This document shows positions 1 to 7,115 of a stretch of DNA of 64,000 bases, in pieces. The notes under the pieces are model-generated. The model saw only the letters and a program-made list of their open reading frames with translations, was not told where the DNA came from and made no database searches. The first letter of the stretch is position 1. Every line of letters begins with the position of its first letter. Origin of the DNA: a bacterium (GTDB lineage Bacteria; Myxococcota_A; Bradymonadia; UBA7976; UBA1532); the NCBI GenBank assembly GCA_030426085.1, contig JAUHYW010000020.1:1-64000 (forward strand), given 5' to 3'. The position numbers were made by a program, and so were the translations under genes.

Positions 1-1247
1 GCCACTTTGTTTTGAGCTGTAGCGAGATCGTGGTTTTGCAACCTTGTTACATTGCTATTGATGCCATAGCGGATTTGTCGTTGGCGCACTTGTTTTTCAA
101 AAGCCATTGCTTTGTCCTCAAGCGTCATTTCTTTCGGCTCTTCTGCCGGCGGCTGGGGCGCGGGGGCCCGGCTGTCGCGCAGGTCGGCGAGGCGCACCGA
201 GACCCGGCTGAGCCAGCGGCGAAGGGTGCCGACGACGCCCCGGTCGATGCCCGCCCGGCCGTGGTCGCCGACGAAGACCCCCACCACCTCGAGGCCGTCG
301 CGGATGGGCTCGATCATGATGCGCGCGGGGCGCGATCGACCGAGCGCGGTGTACAGCGCGGTCAGGTCGGGGTCGTGGCTCCAGTCTTCGAGGCGGCTGC
401 TGCCGATGCGCAGGGCGTGGTCCAGGCGGGAGTCGCGGTGCAGCGCGATGGACGGGCCGGCGCCCTTCGCCAGCCCGGTGCCGGCGACGCAGCGGATGCG
501 GTCGGGGCCGGTGGCGAGCAGGTAGAACCGCCCGGAGAGCGCGCCGGATCCGGCCTCGGCGAGCAGTTCGAACAGCGCCTCCCGGCCGCGGGCTTTGCGC
601 AGCCGGGTGCTGGCCTCCGACAGCCAGCTCCGCGACTGCTGGCCCGAGGGCGTCGAGGGCGCCGGGGGCGAAGCCGCGGGCGCAGGGGTGGGGTTGAACG
701 CCGAGACGTCGGGCGGCCGGGGGGACGGGCGCCGGGCGGGCACCCCGCTGAGCGCGCCCCGCTGCGGCCGGCGCCCCGAGCGCAGCGCGTCGAACCGGCT
801 GGGCAGCGGCACGTCGAGGTGGCGGGCGATGGCCAGCCGGATGTCGATCTCGAGCGCGAGGCGGGCGTCGAAGCTGCGGCCGAGGCGGGCCTTGAACTCG
901 TTGAAGACGTGGGGCGCGAGCGGCGGCGTGATCAGGATCAGGCGGCCTTTGTCGTCCCGGGCGGGCATCACCCCGTAGCGGTCGATGATGGTCCGGGGGA
1001 TGTGGCGGGCGGCCTCGCGGTCGGGCTCGGCGAGGGCCACCGGGGCGGCGAGCTTGCGGCCGAGCGCCCGGGCGGCGATCTCGAGCAGCGTCTGCCGGGC
1101 CTCGGGGTCGAGCCGCGCGTTCTCGAGCACCGCGGTGTCGAGCCCGCCGCCGACCTGGATGAACCGGGCCCGGGCCCGCCCCGCCTGATCGGGATCGACG
1201 AGGCCCTCGTCGACGATGTCGTCCCAGAAGTCGTCGATGTGCGGCAT
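1..1247 (-). CDS. GspE N-domain (MshEN-like) plus GAF-like protein, 3' end outside window
   Basis: An open frame starts at ATG 1247 and runs off the left edge without a stop (415 codons visible). Residues about 1-152 resemble the MshEN/GspE N-terminal domain of type II secretion and type IV pilus ATPases: a helical start, then the pattern IPRTIIDRYGVMPARDDKGR and an EIDIRLAIARHL end. A Pro/Ala/Ser-rich linker (about 155-205) leads to a GAF-like alpha/beta segment (about 210-370, ending in LRRWLSRVSVRLADLR). No Walker motif is visible, so this is not the ATPase itself; MshEN domains in other proteins can bind c-di-GMP, but that is only family knowledge. It is the last visible gene of the minus-strand run from 6115. 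The codons after about residue 370 switch to low-G+C usage (see findings). AAGG precedes the ATG. Confidence 0.6.
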   Translation of the reverse strand, partial: MPHIDDFWDDIVDEGLVDPDQAGRARARFIQVGGGLDTAVLENARLDPEARQTLLEIAARALGRKLAAPVALAEPDREAARHIPRTIIDRYGVMPARDDKGRLILITPPLAPHVFNEFKARLGRSFDARLALEIDIRLAIARHLDVPLPSRFDALRSGRRPQRGALSGVPARRPSPRPPDVSAFNPTPAPAASPPAPSTPSGQQSRSWLSEASTRLRKARGREALFELLAEAGSGALSGRFYLLATGPDRIRCVAGTGLAKGAGPSIALHRDSRLDHALRIGSSRLEDWSHDPDLTALYTALGRSRPARIMIEPIRDGLEVVGVFVGDHGRAGIDRGVVGTLRRWLSRVSVRLADLRDSRAPAPQPPAEEPKEMTLEDKAMAFEKQVRQRQIRYGINSNVTRLQNHDLATAQNKV

Positions 1248-1370
1248 CGTGCCTTCGCCGTGTGGGTCCCACCCGCTGTCCGGCCGTGCGCCGGGCGCGC
1301 GTTCCGGACCATAGCTCGAATAGCCGCATGTGCCAACTCGCTCGGGCCGGTGGAGCCCCGAGCGGGGCGC

Positions 1371-1898
1371 CTACTCCCGGGTCGGTGTGCCGACGACGAG
1401 CAGCGTGCCCGAGATGTAGGCCGACAGCCCCTGCCGCCGGGGATCGACGGCGGCCCAGGCGTAGCCGAGGGTCAGCAACGCGAGGCCGATCAGGGTGCCG
1501 AGGGCGTGGGCCAGCGCCCGCAGCGGCCCGGCCGACGCGCCGTCGGGGCCCACGAGGCGCAGGCCGAGCAGCCGCTCGCCGAGGGTCCCCCCCAGGGCCA
1601 GCCGGGTGATGATGCCGTAGAGCGCGCCGATGCCGACGACGGCCACCGCCGCCGGGCGGAAGCGGTGCAGGTGCTCGGCGAGCAGCTCGGCGGTGTAGTC
1701 GATCCAGTCGAACTGCTGCTCGGGCAGGCCGCCGGCGGGGGCGATGACCCCCGCCCGCCACAGGCCCCAGGCCAGCGCGGCGAGCAGGGCGAGGTCGATC
1801 AGATCGGCCACCAGCCGGCGCCAGAACGGGGCGACGGTGACCGCGAGCCGATAGCGCTCGCCCCGGGGCGGGCGCCCGGCGCGGGTGGGTGGTTTCAC
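1371..1898 (-). CDS. RDD-family membrane protein
   Basis: The 175-aa product has the RDD family layout. A basic N-terminus is followed by the RRLVADLIDLALL motif (Arg, Asp, Asp of the first helix), a second hydrophobic helix around ALYGIITRLALGGTLGERLLGLRLV (residues about 90-115; the G-T-x-G-x-x-L-L-G-L motif is typical) and a third helix near LGTLIGLALLTLGYAW. RDD proteins are small inner-membrane proteins of poorly defined, probably transport-related function. The start is GTG 1898, with a G-run (GGGGGG) 5 nt upstream. It lies 31 nt after rsmE on the same strand and so probably shares its transcript. Confidence 0.8.
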   Translation of the reverse strand: MKPPTRAGRPPRGERYRLAVTVAPFWRRLVADLIDLALLAALAWGLWRAGVIAPAGGLPEQQFDWIDYTAELLAEHLHRFRPAAVAVVGIGALYGIITRLALGGTLGERLLGLRLVGPDGASAGPLRALAHALGTLIGLALLTLGYAWAAVDPRRQGLSAYISGTLLVVGTPTRE

Positions 1899-1929
1899 GG
1901 ATGCCCCCCGGGCGGTGCGGATGGCCGCC

Positions 1930-2652
1930 TCATAGCATCCCCAGGCGCTGGAGGGCGAGGGCGACGGCCACCGGGGCGGCGGTCTCGGTGCGCAGGATCG
2001 GGCAGTCGAGGGTCACCGGGGCCACGCCGGCCGCCCGCAGCGCCTCGATCTCGTCGGGGGCGAAGCCGCCCTCGGGGCCGACGAACAGCGCCAGCGGCGG
2101 GCGGGCCTCGGCCTCGGCCAGCGGGGCGCCGCCGTCGGGGTGCAGGACCCAGCGGGTGTGATCGGCGGTGGCGTCGAGGGCGTCGCCCAGGCTCAGCGGC
2201 CCGATGAGCGCGGGCGCGTCGGCCCGGGCGCACTGGCGGGCGGCCTCGGTCATCACCCGGGTGAGGCGCTCGCGACGGCGGGCGGCCCGGGGGCCGGTGA
2301 GGCGCACGACCGAGCGGGCGCAGTCGAGCAGGATCAGCCGGGCGGCGCCCAGCTCGGTGATCTGGCGGGCGACGCGGTCGAGCTTGTCGCCTTTGGGCAG
2401 CCCGTAGACCAGCGTGATCGGCGCGGCGCGGCGGCCGGCCTCGACCGGGCCGCTGCGGATCAAGCGCCAGGGGTCGCCGTCGGCCGGGGGCGGCGCGAGG
2501 CGGGCGTCGACCTCGCGGCCGGCGCCGTCGAAGACGCGCACCGACTCCCCGGCGGCGGCCCGGCGGACCCGCAGCAGGTAGTGGGCCTGCTCGGGGGGCA
2601 GCGACCAGCCGTCGGCGGTCAGGTCGGCGCCCGGGAGCCCGACCCGGATCAC
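1930..2652 (-). CDS. rsmE: 16S rRNA (uracil1498-N3)-methyltransferase RsmE
   Basis: The 240-aa product is of normal RsmE length. An N-terminal PUA-like part (VRVFDGAGREVDARL) precedes a SPOUT methyltransferase domain with YGLPKGDKLDRVARQITELG, the conserved EAARQC segment, LFVGPEGGFAPDEIEAL (SAM-binding knot) and LDCPILRTETAAPVA near the C-terminus. The family methylates U1498 of 16S rRNA with SAM. The GTG start at 2652 overlaps the prmA stop as GTGA (4 nt), which implies translational coupling. Pairing with prmA, another translation-apparatus methyltransferase, is a common bacterial arrangement and supports the call. Confidence 0.93.
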   Translation of the reverse strand: MIRVGLPGADLTADGWSLPPEQAHYLLRVRRAAAGESVRVFDGAGREVDARLAPPPADGDPWRLIRSGPVEAGRRAAPITLVYGLPKGDKLDRVARQITELGAARLILLDCARSVVRLTGPRAARRRERLTRVMTEAARQCARADAPALIGPLSLGDALDATADHTRWVLHPDGGAPLAEAEARPPLALFVGPEGGFAPDEIEALRAAGVAPVTLDCPILRTETAAPVAVALALQRLGML

Positions 2653-3530
2653 CGGCCGGCCTCGGGCGCCCGCAGGCGCAGGATGGCCCACGGGCCTTCG
2701 TCCAGGCGCTCGTCGAGGGCGAAGCCGGGGTAGGCCGCCCGGACCCGGTCGACCTGATCGTGCAGCATGCCCGAGAGGATCAAGGCCCCGCCCGGCGCGC
2801 AGCGGGCGGCGATGGCCGACGCGATCTCGATCAGGATCACGGCGAGGATGTTGGCCACCACCAGCGGGAAGCGGCGGTCGCCGAGGGCCGGCAGGTCGGC
2901 CGATCCGGCGTGCAGAGCGACCCGGTCCCCCACCCCGTTGCGGGCGACGTTCTCGGCGGCGTTGTGCAGCGCGGTGCGGTCGATCTCGACCCCCACCGCC
3001 CGGTGGCCCAGCTTCGCCGCGGCGATCGACAGGATGCCCGATCCGCAGCCCACGTCGAGCACGTCCAGCGGCGGGCGGTCGCCGAGCCAGCCGTCGAGCA
3101 TGCGCGCGACACCCCGAGTGGTCTCGTGGGTGCCGGTGCCGAAGGCCAGCCCGGGGTCGATGGCGATGGCGTGCGGCCGGTCGGGCGGGGCCTCCCACGG
3201 GGGGTGCACCGCGAAGCGGGGGGAGAGCGGCGCGCCGCGGAAGAACGCCTTCCAGCCCTCCTTCCAGCTCTCGTCGTCCGAGCGGCGGGTCTCGACCGTG
3301 GCCGGGGGCAGGCCCAGGCGGGCGAGGCAGTCGGCGATGCGGGCGTCGATGTCGGCCGGCGGGGCCTCGGGCAGCCCGACGACGACCGCGCAGGTGCCCC
3401 CGTGGGCGTGGCGGGCCATGGTGACGGCGTCCTGCACCTCGACCGGCACGTCCAGGTCGGCCGCCAGCAGCCACGCGGCGGCGTCGGCCAGCGCCTCGGG
3501 GACTTCGAATCGCACCCGCCACCAGCTCAT
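2649..3530 (-). CDS. prmA: ribosomal protein L11 methyltransferase PrmA
   Basis: The 293-aa product has the PrmA layout. An N-terminal substrate-recognition region contains RSDDESWKEGWKAFFRG, close to the family W-K-x-x-W-K-x-x-F signature. It is followed by a class I SAM methyltransferase core with DPGLAFGTGTHETTRG, DVLDVGCGSGILSIAAAKLG (motif I), GVEID and VVANILAVIL (the N-I-L motif IV). PrmA trimethylates ribosomal protein L11. The ATG at 3530 overlaps the stop of the upstream M16-like gene as ATGA, and its own stop overlaps the rsmE start, so three genes are tightly coupled. All expected motifs are intact. Confidence 0.95.
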   Translation of the reverse strand: MSWWRVRFEVPEALADAAAWLLAADLDVPVEVQDAVTMARHAHGGTCAVVVGLPEAPPADIDARIADCLARLGLPPATVETRRSDDESWKEGWKAFFRGAPLSPRFAVHPPWEAPPDRPHAIAIDPGLAFGTGTHETTRGVARMLDGWLGDRPPLDVLDVGCGSGILSIAAAKLGHRAVGVEIDRTALHNAAENVARNGVGDRVALHAGSADLPALGDRRFPLVVANILAVILIEIASAIAARCAPGGALILSGMLHDQVDRVRAAYPGFALDERLDEGPWAILRLRAPEAGR

Positions 3531-6115
3531 GGCTGCGCCTCTTCGGTCGGGGCCGGCGCCTCGGCCGGCGGATCGGGGGTGGCCGGCGGCGCGCCGGGGC
3601 CGACCCAGGCTTCGGAGCGCCGTTCGAGGGTGAGGTGATCCCGGGCGGCGCGCAGCGTCTCGCCGCCCCGAGCCCGCTCGAGCGCGCCCTGCCACTGCTC
3701 GAGGGCCCGGGGGCCGACGAAGGTGCGCCCGGCGGCGGCCTGGGCCCCGAGCCAGCCGGCGAAGGCCGCGGGATCGCCGAAGTCCACCCGGCGGTGGCCG
3801 ACGCGGCGGCGGATGGCCCCGGTGATGGCCTCGGGGTCGGCGGCGACCTGGGTCCGCTCGGTCAGCGCGCGCATGACCCCGGGCACCGCCGCCCGGACCG
3901 CGGCCGCCGGGCCGGCGAGCACCAGCCCGGCCCGGGTCGCGCCGGGCCCGCCCTCGACGAAGAGCTGCCCGTCGACGGGGCTTCCGGAGGGCACCGCCGC
4001 GCCCAGCACCAGCGACAGGACCACCTCGAGCGCGGCGACGTCCCCGTCGGGCGCCGGGCCCGGGGACCAGCCGACGGCCCACGCCGCCCGCTCGCCGTCG
4101 ATCCGCCGGTCGATGCGGTGCACGGTGCTCGCGGGGGACGCCGCGGCCGGGGTGTCGGGCGGCGGGCGCAGGGGGCGCATCTCGACCGCCGCCCGATCGG
4201 ACGGCACGGCGGCGGCGAGCGCCCGGTACAGCGCGGCCTCGTCCAGATCACCGACGGCGGTCACCCGGATGAGGCCGTGGGTCACGAAGCCGTCGAACCA
4301 GGTGGCGACGCGGGCCGGGGGGATGACCTCGAGCCCGGCGGCGACGGCCTCGGGCTCGGCGGTGGGGGCGCCGGCGACCCGGGCCAGCTCGGCGACGAGC
4401 AGCGCGCGGGCGATGACGCCCGGATCGGAGGCCCGGTGGTCGCGGAGCGCCTGCGCCCGGGCCCGCTCGACGCGCTCGGGGGTCCACCGGGGGCGCAGCA
4501 GGCGGTCGAGCAGCGCGGCCATCGCCCCCGGGAAGCGCTCGGCGGGCACGGTCAGGGACACTTCGAGCGCGTCGGGGCTCAGGCGGGCCGTCGGGCGGCC
4601 CAGGCCGGGCAGCGGATCGGCGAGCGCGGCGGCGGCGAGGTGGGCCGCGCCGGTCAGATCGGGGGGCACGGTCGAGGCGCCGGCCGGCGCGCGCAGGTGG
4701 ATCGCGACGACGCCGCTGCCCGGGCGGGGCACGACCTGGGCGGTCACCCCGGGGAAGCCGCCGGCCAGCGCCGCGGGGGCCTTCTCGGCGGCGAAGGCCT
4801 CGCCGAGCTGCTCGGCCCACAGCGTGGGGTCGATGTCGGCGGGCACCGGGGTCCCGATCCAGGCGGTGGTCACCCGGGGGCGCAAGCCGGCGGCGAGCGG
4901 GGCCAGCGCGGCGCGATCGAGGGTCGCCAGCGCCGCCCGCCACCGCCCGCGAGCGCCGGGCCAGCGCAGGGCCCGGGGGCCGATGACCGCGGCGCGGGCG
5001 ACGGGATCGGCGGCGGCCCGGGCGCCGGCGGCGTCGAGCGCGTCGACGACCCGAGCGATGCGGGTGCGGTCGGGCGGGTGCCGGGCGATGTGCCCCAGGC
5101 TCTGGGCCAGCGCGCGCCAGCCCCGGTCGATCTCGGCGGCGGGCAGGTCGACGGCCAGGATCAACAGGCCGTCGGGGCCGGGCGCGTGCACGAAGGCCCG
5201 GGCCTCGGCCCGCACACCCGCTCGGCGCAGGGCGGTCGGTATCGGGGCGTCGGGGCCGAGGACGAGCGACAGCGCGAGGGCGTCGGCGGCGGCCAGCGCG
5301 GCGGGGTCGGCGGCGGGCACCGGCCAGGCGAGGCGGATGCGGGCCGGGCCGGCCTCCCGGGGATCGATCTGGACGACGGGGCCCTTCGTCGGCGGGCGGG
5401 GCGTGATCCAGGCGGACGTCGGCGGGGCGCCGCTCCATCCGCCGAGCGCGTCGCCGACCGCCCCCCGGACCGCGGCGGGCTGCGCGTCCCCGGTCACGAC
5501 CAGCACCGCGCCGGCCGGCCGCAGGTGGGCCGCGCGCCACGCCTCGACCGCGTCTTCGGGCGGCGCCTCGACGCCCACCAGCGGCCGGGCCCCGGGGTGG
5601 GTGCCCCAGGCGAGGGCCAGCAGCCGGCGCAGGGCCCGCCGCTCGGGCTGACCGGCGGCGGTGACGAGGCGGGTCGCGAAGCGCGCGCGGGCCGCCTCGA
5701 CCTCGGCGGCGGCGGGGGGCGTGGTGACGACCCGGGCCAGCGCGGCGAGGGCCGCGTCGAGCTGTTCGGGGGCCGCGGTGACCGACAGCGCGGCGGCGTC
5801 GGCCCGGATCCAGCCCTCGGCCCGCCCGCCGATGGGGGCCACCGCCGCCCGCAGGCGCTCCTCGGCGATGAGCACGGTCAGCGCGGCGGTCCCCGGGTGC
5901 GCCGCGGGATCGCGGATCGCCCCGGCGGGCAGCCAGAGCTGGGCCGCGACGCTCGGGGCCCCGGGCATGGGCTCGACCACCCACCGCAGCCCGGAGTCGA
6001 GGCGCTGTTCGGGGGCCTCGGCGGTCGGCTGGGGCGCCGTGGGGGCCGGCGGCGGGCGGCCGCTGCACGCGGCGAGCGCCAGGGGCAGGGTCAGGGCGAG
6101 GAGCGGGGTGCGCAT
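3527..6115 (-). CDS. M16-peptidase-like lipoprotein lacking the zinc motif
   Basis: The 862-aa product begins with a lipoprotein signal (MRTPLLALTLPLALAAC; Cys17). The body reads as two M16 (insulinase/processing peptidase) halves: DSGLRWVVEPMPGAPSVAAQ at the start, a GG-x-x-x-G-W-x-x-x-D segment, and a second half around residues 455-640. The HxxEH zinc site expected near residue 80 is replaced by HPGTAALTVLIAEERL, so catalysis by the usual mechanism is not expected. M16 proteins often pair an active and an inactive subunit, so it may be a non-catalytic partner or a chaperone-like envelope protein. A TTG at 6124 could extend the frame, but ATG 6115 opens directly on the signal peptide and has TACGTT 7 nt upstream with no Shine-Dalgarno, suggesting a leaderless start. 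It is first in the operon with prmA and rsmE. Confidence 0.72.
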   Translation of the reverse strand: MRTPLLALTLPLALAACSGRPPPAPTAPQPTAEAPEQRLDSGLRWVVEPMPGAPSVAAQLWLPAGAIRDPAAHPGTAALTVLIAEERLRAAVAPIGGRAEGWIRADAAALSVTAAPEQLDAALAALARVVTTPPAAAEVEAARARFATRLVTAAGQPERRALRRLLALAWGTHPGARPLVGVEAPPEDAVEAWRAAHLRPAGAVLVVTGDAQPAAVRGAVGDALGGWSGAPPTSAWITPRPPTKGPVVQIDPREAGPARIRLAWPVPAADPAALAAADALALSLVLGPDAPIPTALRRAGVRAEARAFVHAPGPDGLLILAVDLPAAEIDRGWRALAQSLGHIARHPPDRTRIARVVDALDAAGARAAADPVARAAVIGPRALRWPGARGRWRAALATLDRAALAPLAAGLRPRVTTAWIGTPVPADIDPTLWAEQLGEAFAAEKAPAALAGGFPGVTAQVVPRPGSGVVAIHLRAPAGASTVPPDLTGAAHLAAAALADPLPGLGRPTARLSPDALEVSLTVPAERFPGAMAALLDRLLRPRWTPERVERARAQALRDHRASDPGVIARALLVAELARVAGAPTAEPEAVAAGLEVIPPARVATWFDGFVTHGLIRVTAVGDLDEAALYRALAAAVPSDRAAVEMRPLRPPPDTPAAASPASTVHRIDRRIDGERAAWAVGWSPGPAPDGDVAALEVVLSLVLGAAVPSGSPVDGQLFVEGGPGATRAGLVLAGPAAAVRAAVPGVMRALTERTQVAADPEAITGAIRRRVGHRRVDFGDPAAFAGWLGAQAAAGRTFVGPRALEQWQGALERARGGETLRAARDHLTLERRSEAWVGPGAPPATPDPPAEAPAPTEEAQP

Positions 6116-6122
6116 GGCGCGC

Positions 6123-6128
6123 AACGTA
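6123..6128 (-). promoter_or_regulatory. candidate -10 element of a leaderless promoter for the M16-like gene
   Basis: TACGTT on the minus strand lies exactly 7 nt before ATG 6115, and no purine-rich Shine-Dalgarno is present between them (GCGCGCC). This spacing would put the transcription start at or within one base of the start codon. No convincing -35 box was seen. Confidence 0.4.
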
Positions 6129-6192
6129 GATCAGCGCCTGCCCCGGGGCAACCGGCGGCGACCGCCCCCTTGGTCGGCGCGGGGCGCGACGG

Positions 6193-6198
6193 TAGATT
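6193..6198 (+). promoter_or_regulatory. candidate -10 element (TAGATT) for the TPR gene
   Basis: TAGATT sits 24 nt upstream of ATG 6223, leaving room for a short 5' UTR that contains the AGGAGG at 6213-6218. The same hexamer recurs at 47858-47863 upstream of the gene at 47903. No clear -35 box is visible, so the call rests on position and sequence alone. Confidence 0.35.
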
Positions 6199-6222
6199 GT
6201 CAGCCGGATGCGAGGAGGCGCG

Positions 6223-7002
6223 ATGTACGGCATCTGCGGATGGCTGGTGGGGCTGGCGGTGACGCTGTCGGTGACCCTGCCGGGGCCCGACATGTTGGGG
6301 GGCGAGGCCGGGTTCGAGGCCCACATCGCCGCGCTGAAGGCGGCGGCCGACGCCCGGCCCGACGACCCCGAGGTGGCCCTGCGGCTGGCCCAGGGGCTGG
6401 GGGCCCACGGGCGCTACGACGAGGCGCTGACCTGGCTGAAGGCGGCCGGCGAGCGGGGGGCCCACCCTCTGCGCCGGGAGCTGGTCGCGGGGGACGTGCA
6501 CCTCGCCGCCGAGCGCTACGAGTTCGCGCTGCGGTCGTACTTCGAGGTGGCCAGCGCCGCCCCGGAGAACGGCTACGCCCACCTGCGCATGTGGCGGGTG
6601 CTGCGCGAGGCCGACATCCTGCCACCCAACGTCGACAAGGCCCGACTCGAGACCTACCTCCGGGACGCGGGCTATCACGTACCCGGCCGCCGGCTGCGCC
6701 CACCCCGCACGCCGATGGCCCGCCAGCTCGCCGAGCGGGCCTACGATGCGCTGCGCCAGGGGCAGTTCACCGAGGCGCTCGAGGGCTTCACCGCGGCGCT
6801 GTCCAACGACGACGGCCACCCGCCGGCCTACCGCGGCATGGGCATCGCCTACGCCCGCATGGGCAAGGCGGCGCAGGCCCGGGCGGCGTATCGGATCTAC
6901 CTCTTCCTCGTCGATCGAGAGACCCGCGAGACGCGCGAGGTCCGACGCCTCCTGTCGGACGCCGCGCGCCGCCGCGGGCTCGCCGCCGAACGGGGTCGGT
7001 GA
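6223..7002 (+). CDS. exported TPR-repeat protein
   Basis: The 259-aa product has an N-terminal hydrophobic export signal (MYGICGWLVGLAVTLSVTLP). Tetratricopeptide-like repeats follow: DPEVALRLAQGLGAHGRYDEALTWLKAAGE (about 50-80), a middle region, and a second group near the C-terminus with RQGQFTEALEGFTAALSN and PPAYRGMGIAYARMGKAAQARAAY. TPRs mediate protein-protein contacts; the partner is unknown. ATG 6223 is preferred over ATG 6208 because AGGAGG at 6213-6218 lies just before it, whereas the upstream ATG has no ribosome-binding site. It is divergent from the M16-like gene across about 107 nt. Confidence 0.75.
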   Translation: MYGICGWLVGLAVTLSVTLPGPDMLGGEAGFEAHIAALKAAADARPDDPEVALRLAQGLGAHGRYDEALTWLKAAGERGAHPLRRELVAGDVHLAAERYEFALRSYFEVASAAPENGYAHLRMWRVLREADILPPNVDKARLETYLRDAGYHVPGRRLRPPRTPMARQLAERAYDALRQGQFTEALEGFTAALSNDDGHPPAYRGMGIAYARMGKAAQARAAYRIYLFLVDRETRETREVRRLLSDAARRRGLAAERGR

Positions 7003-7115
7003 AGTCCGCGGCTGCGCGGCGGAAAAAACTTGCCCTGGATCCGGTGTGTGCGACACGTACACCATCTCCTGACGGCGCGCGGCGCGCCGTGGGACATAGA
7101 GCGCGGAGTGACGGA

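Noticed and set aside
12-2207. 731-aa plus-strand open frame
   Set aside because: It lies antisense to the GspE-N-like, RDD and RsmE genes; the Arg/Pro/Gly-rich text without motifs is typical of an antisense artefact at high G+C.
3635-6262. 875-aa plus-strand open frame across the M16-like gene
   Set aside because: The minus strand gives a lipobox and an M16-like fold; the plus text is Gly/Arg/Pro-rich with no motifs.
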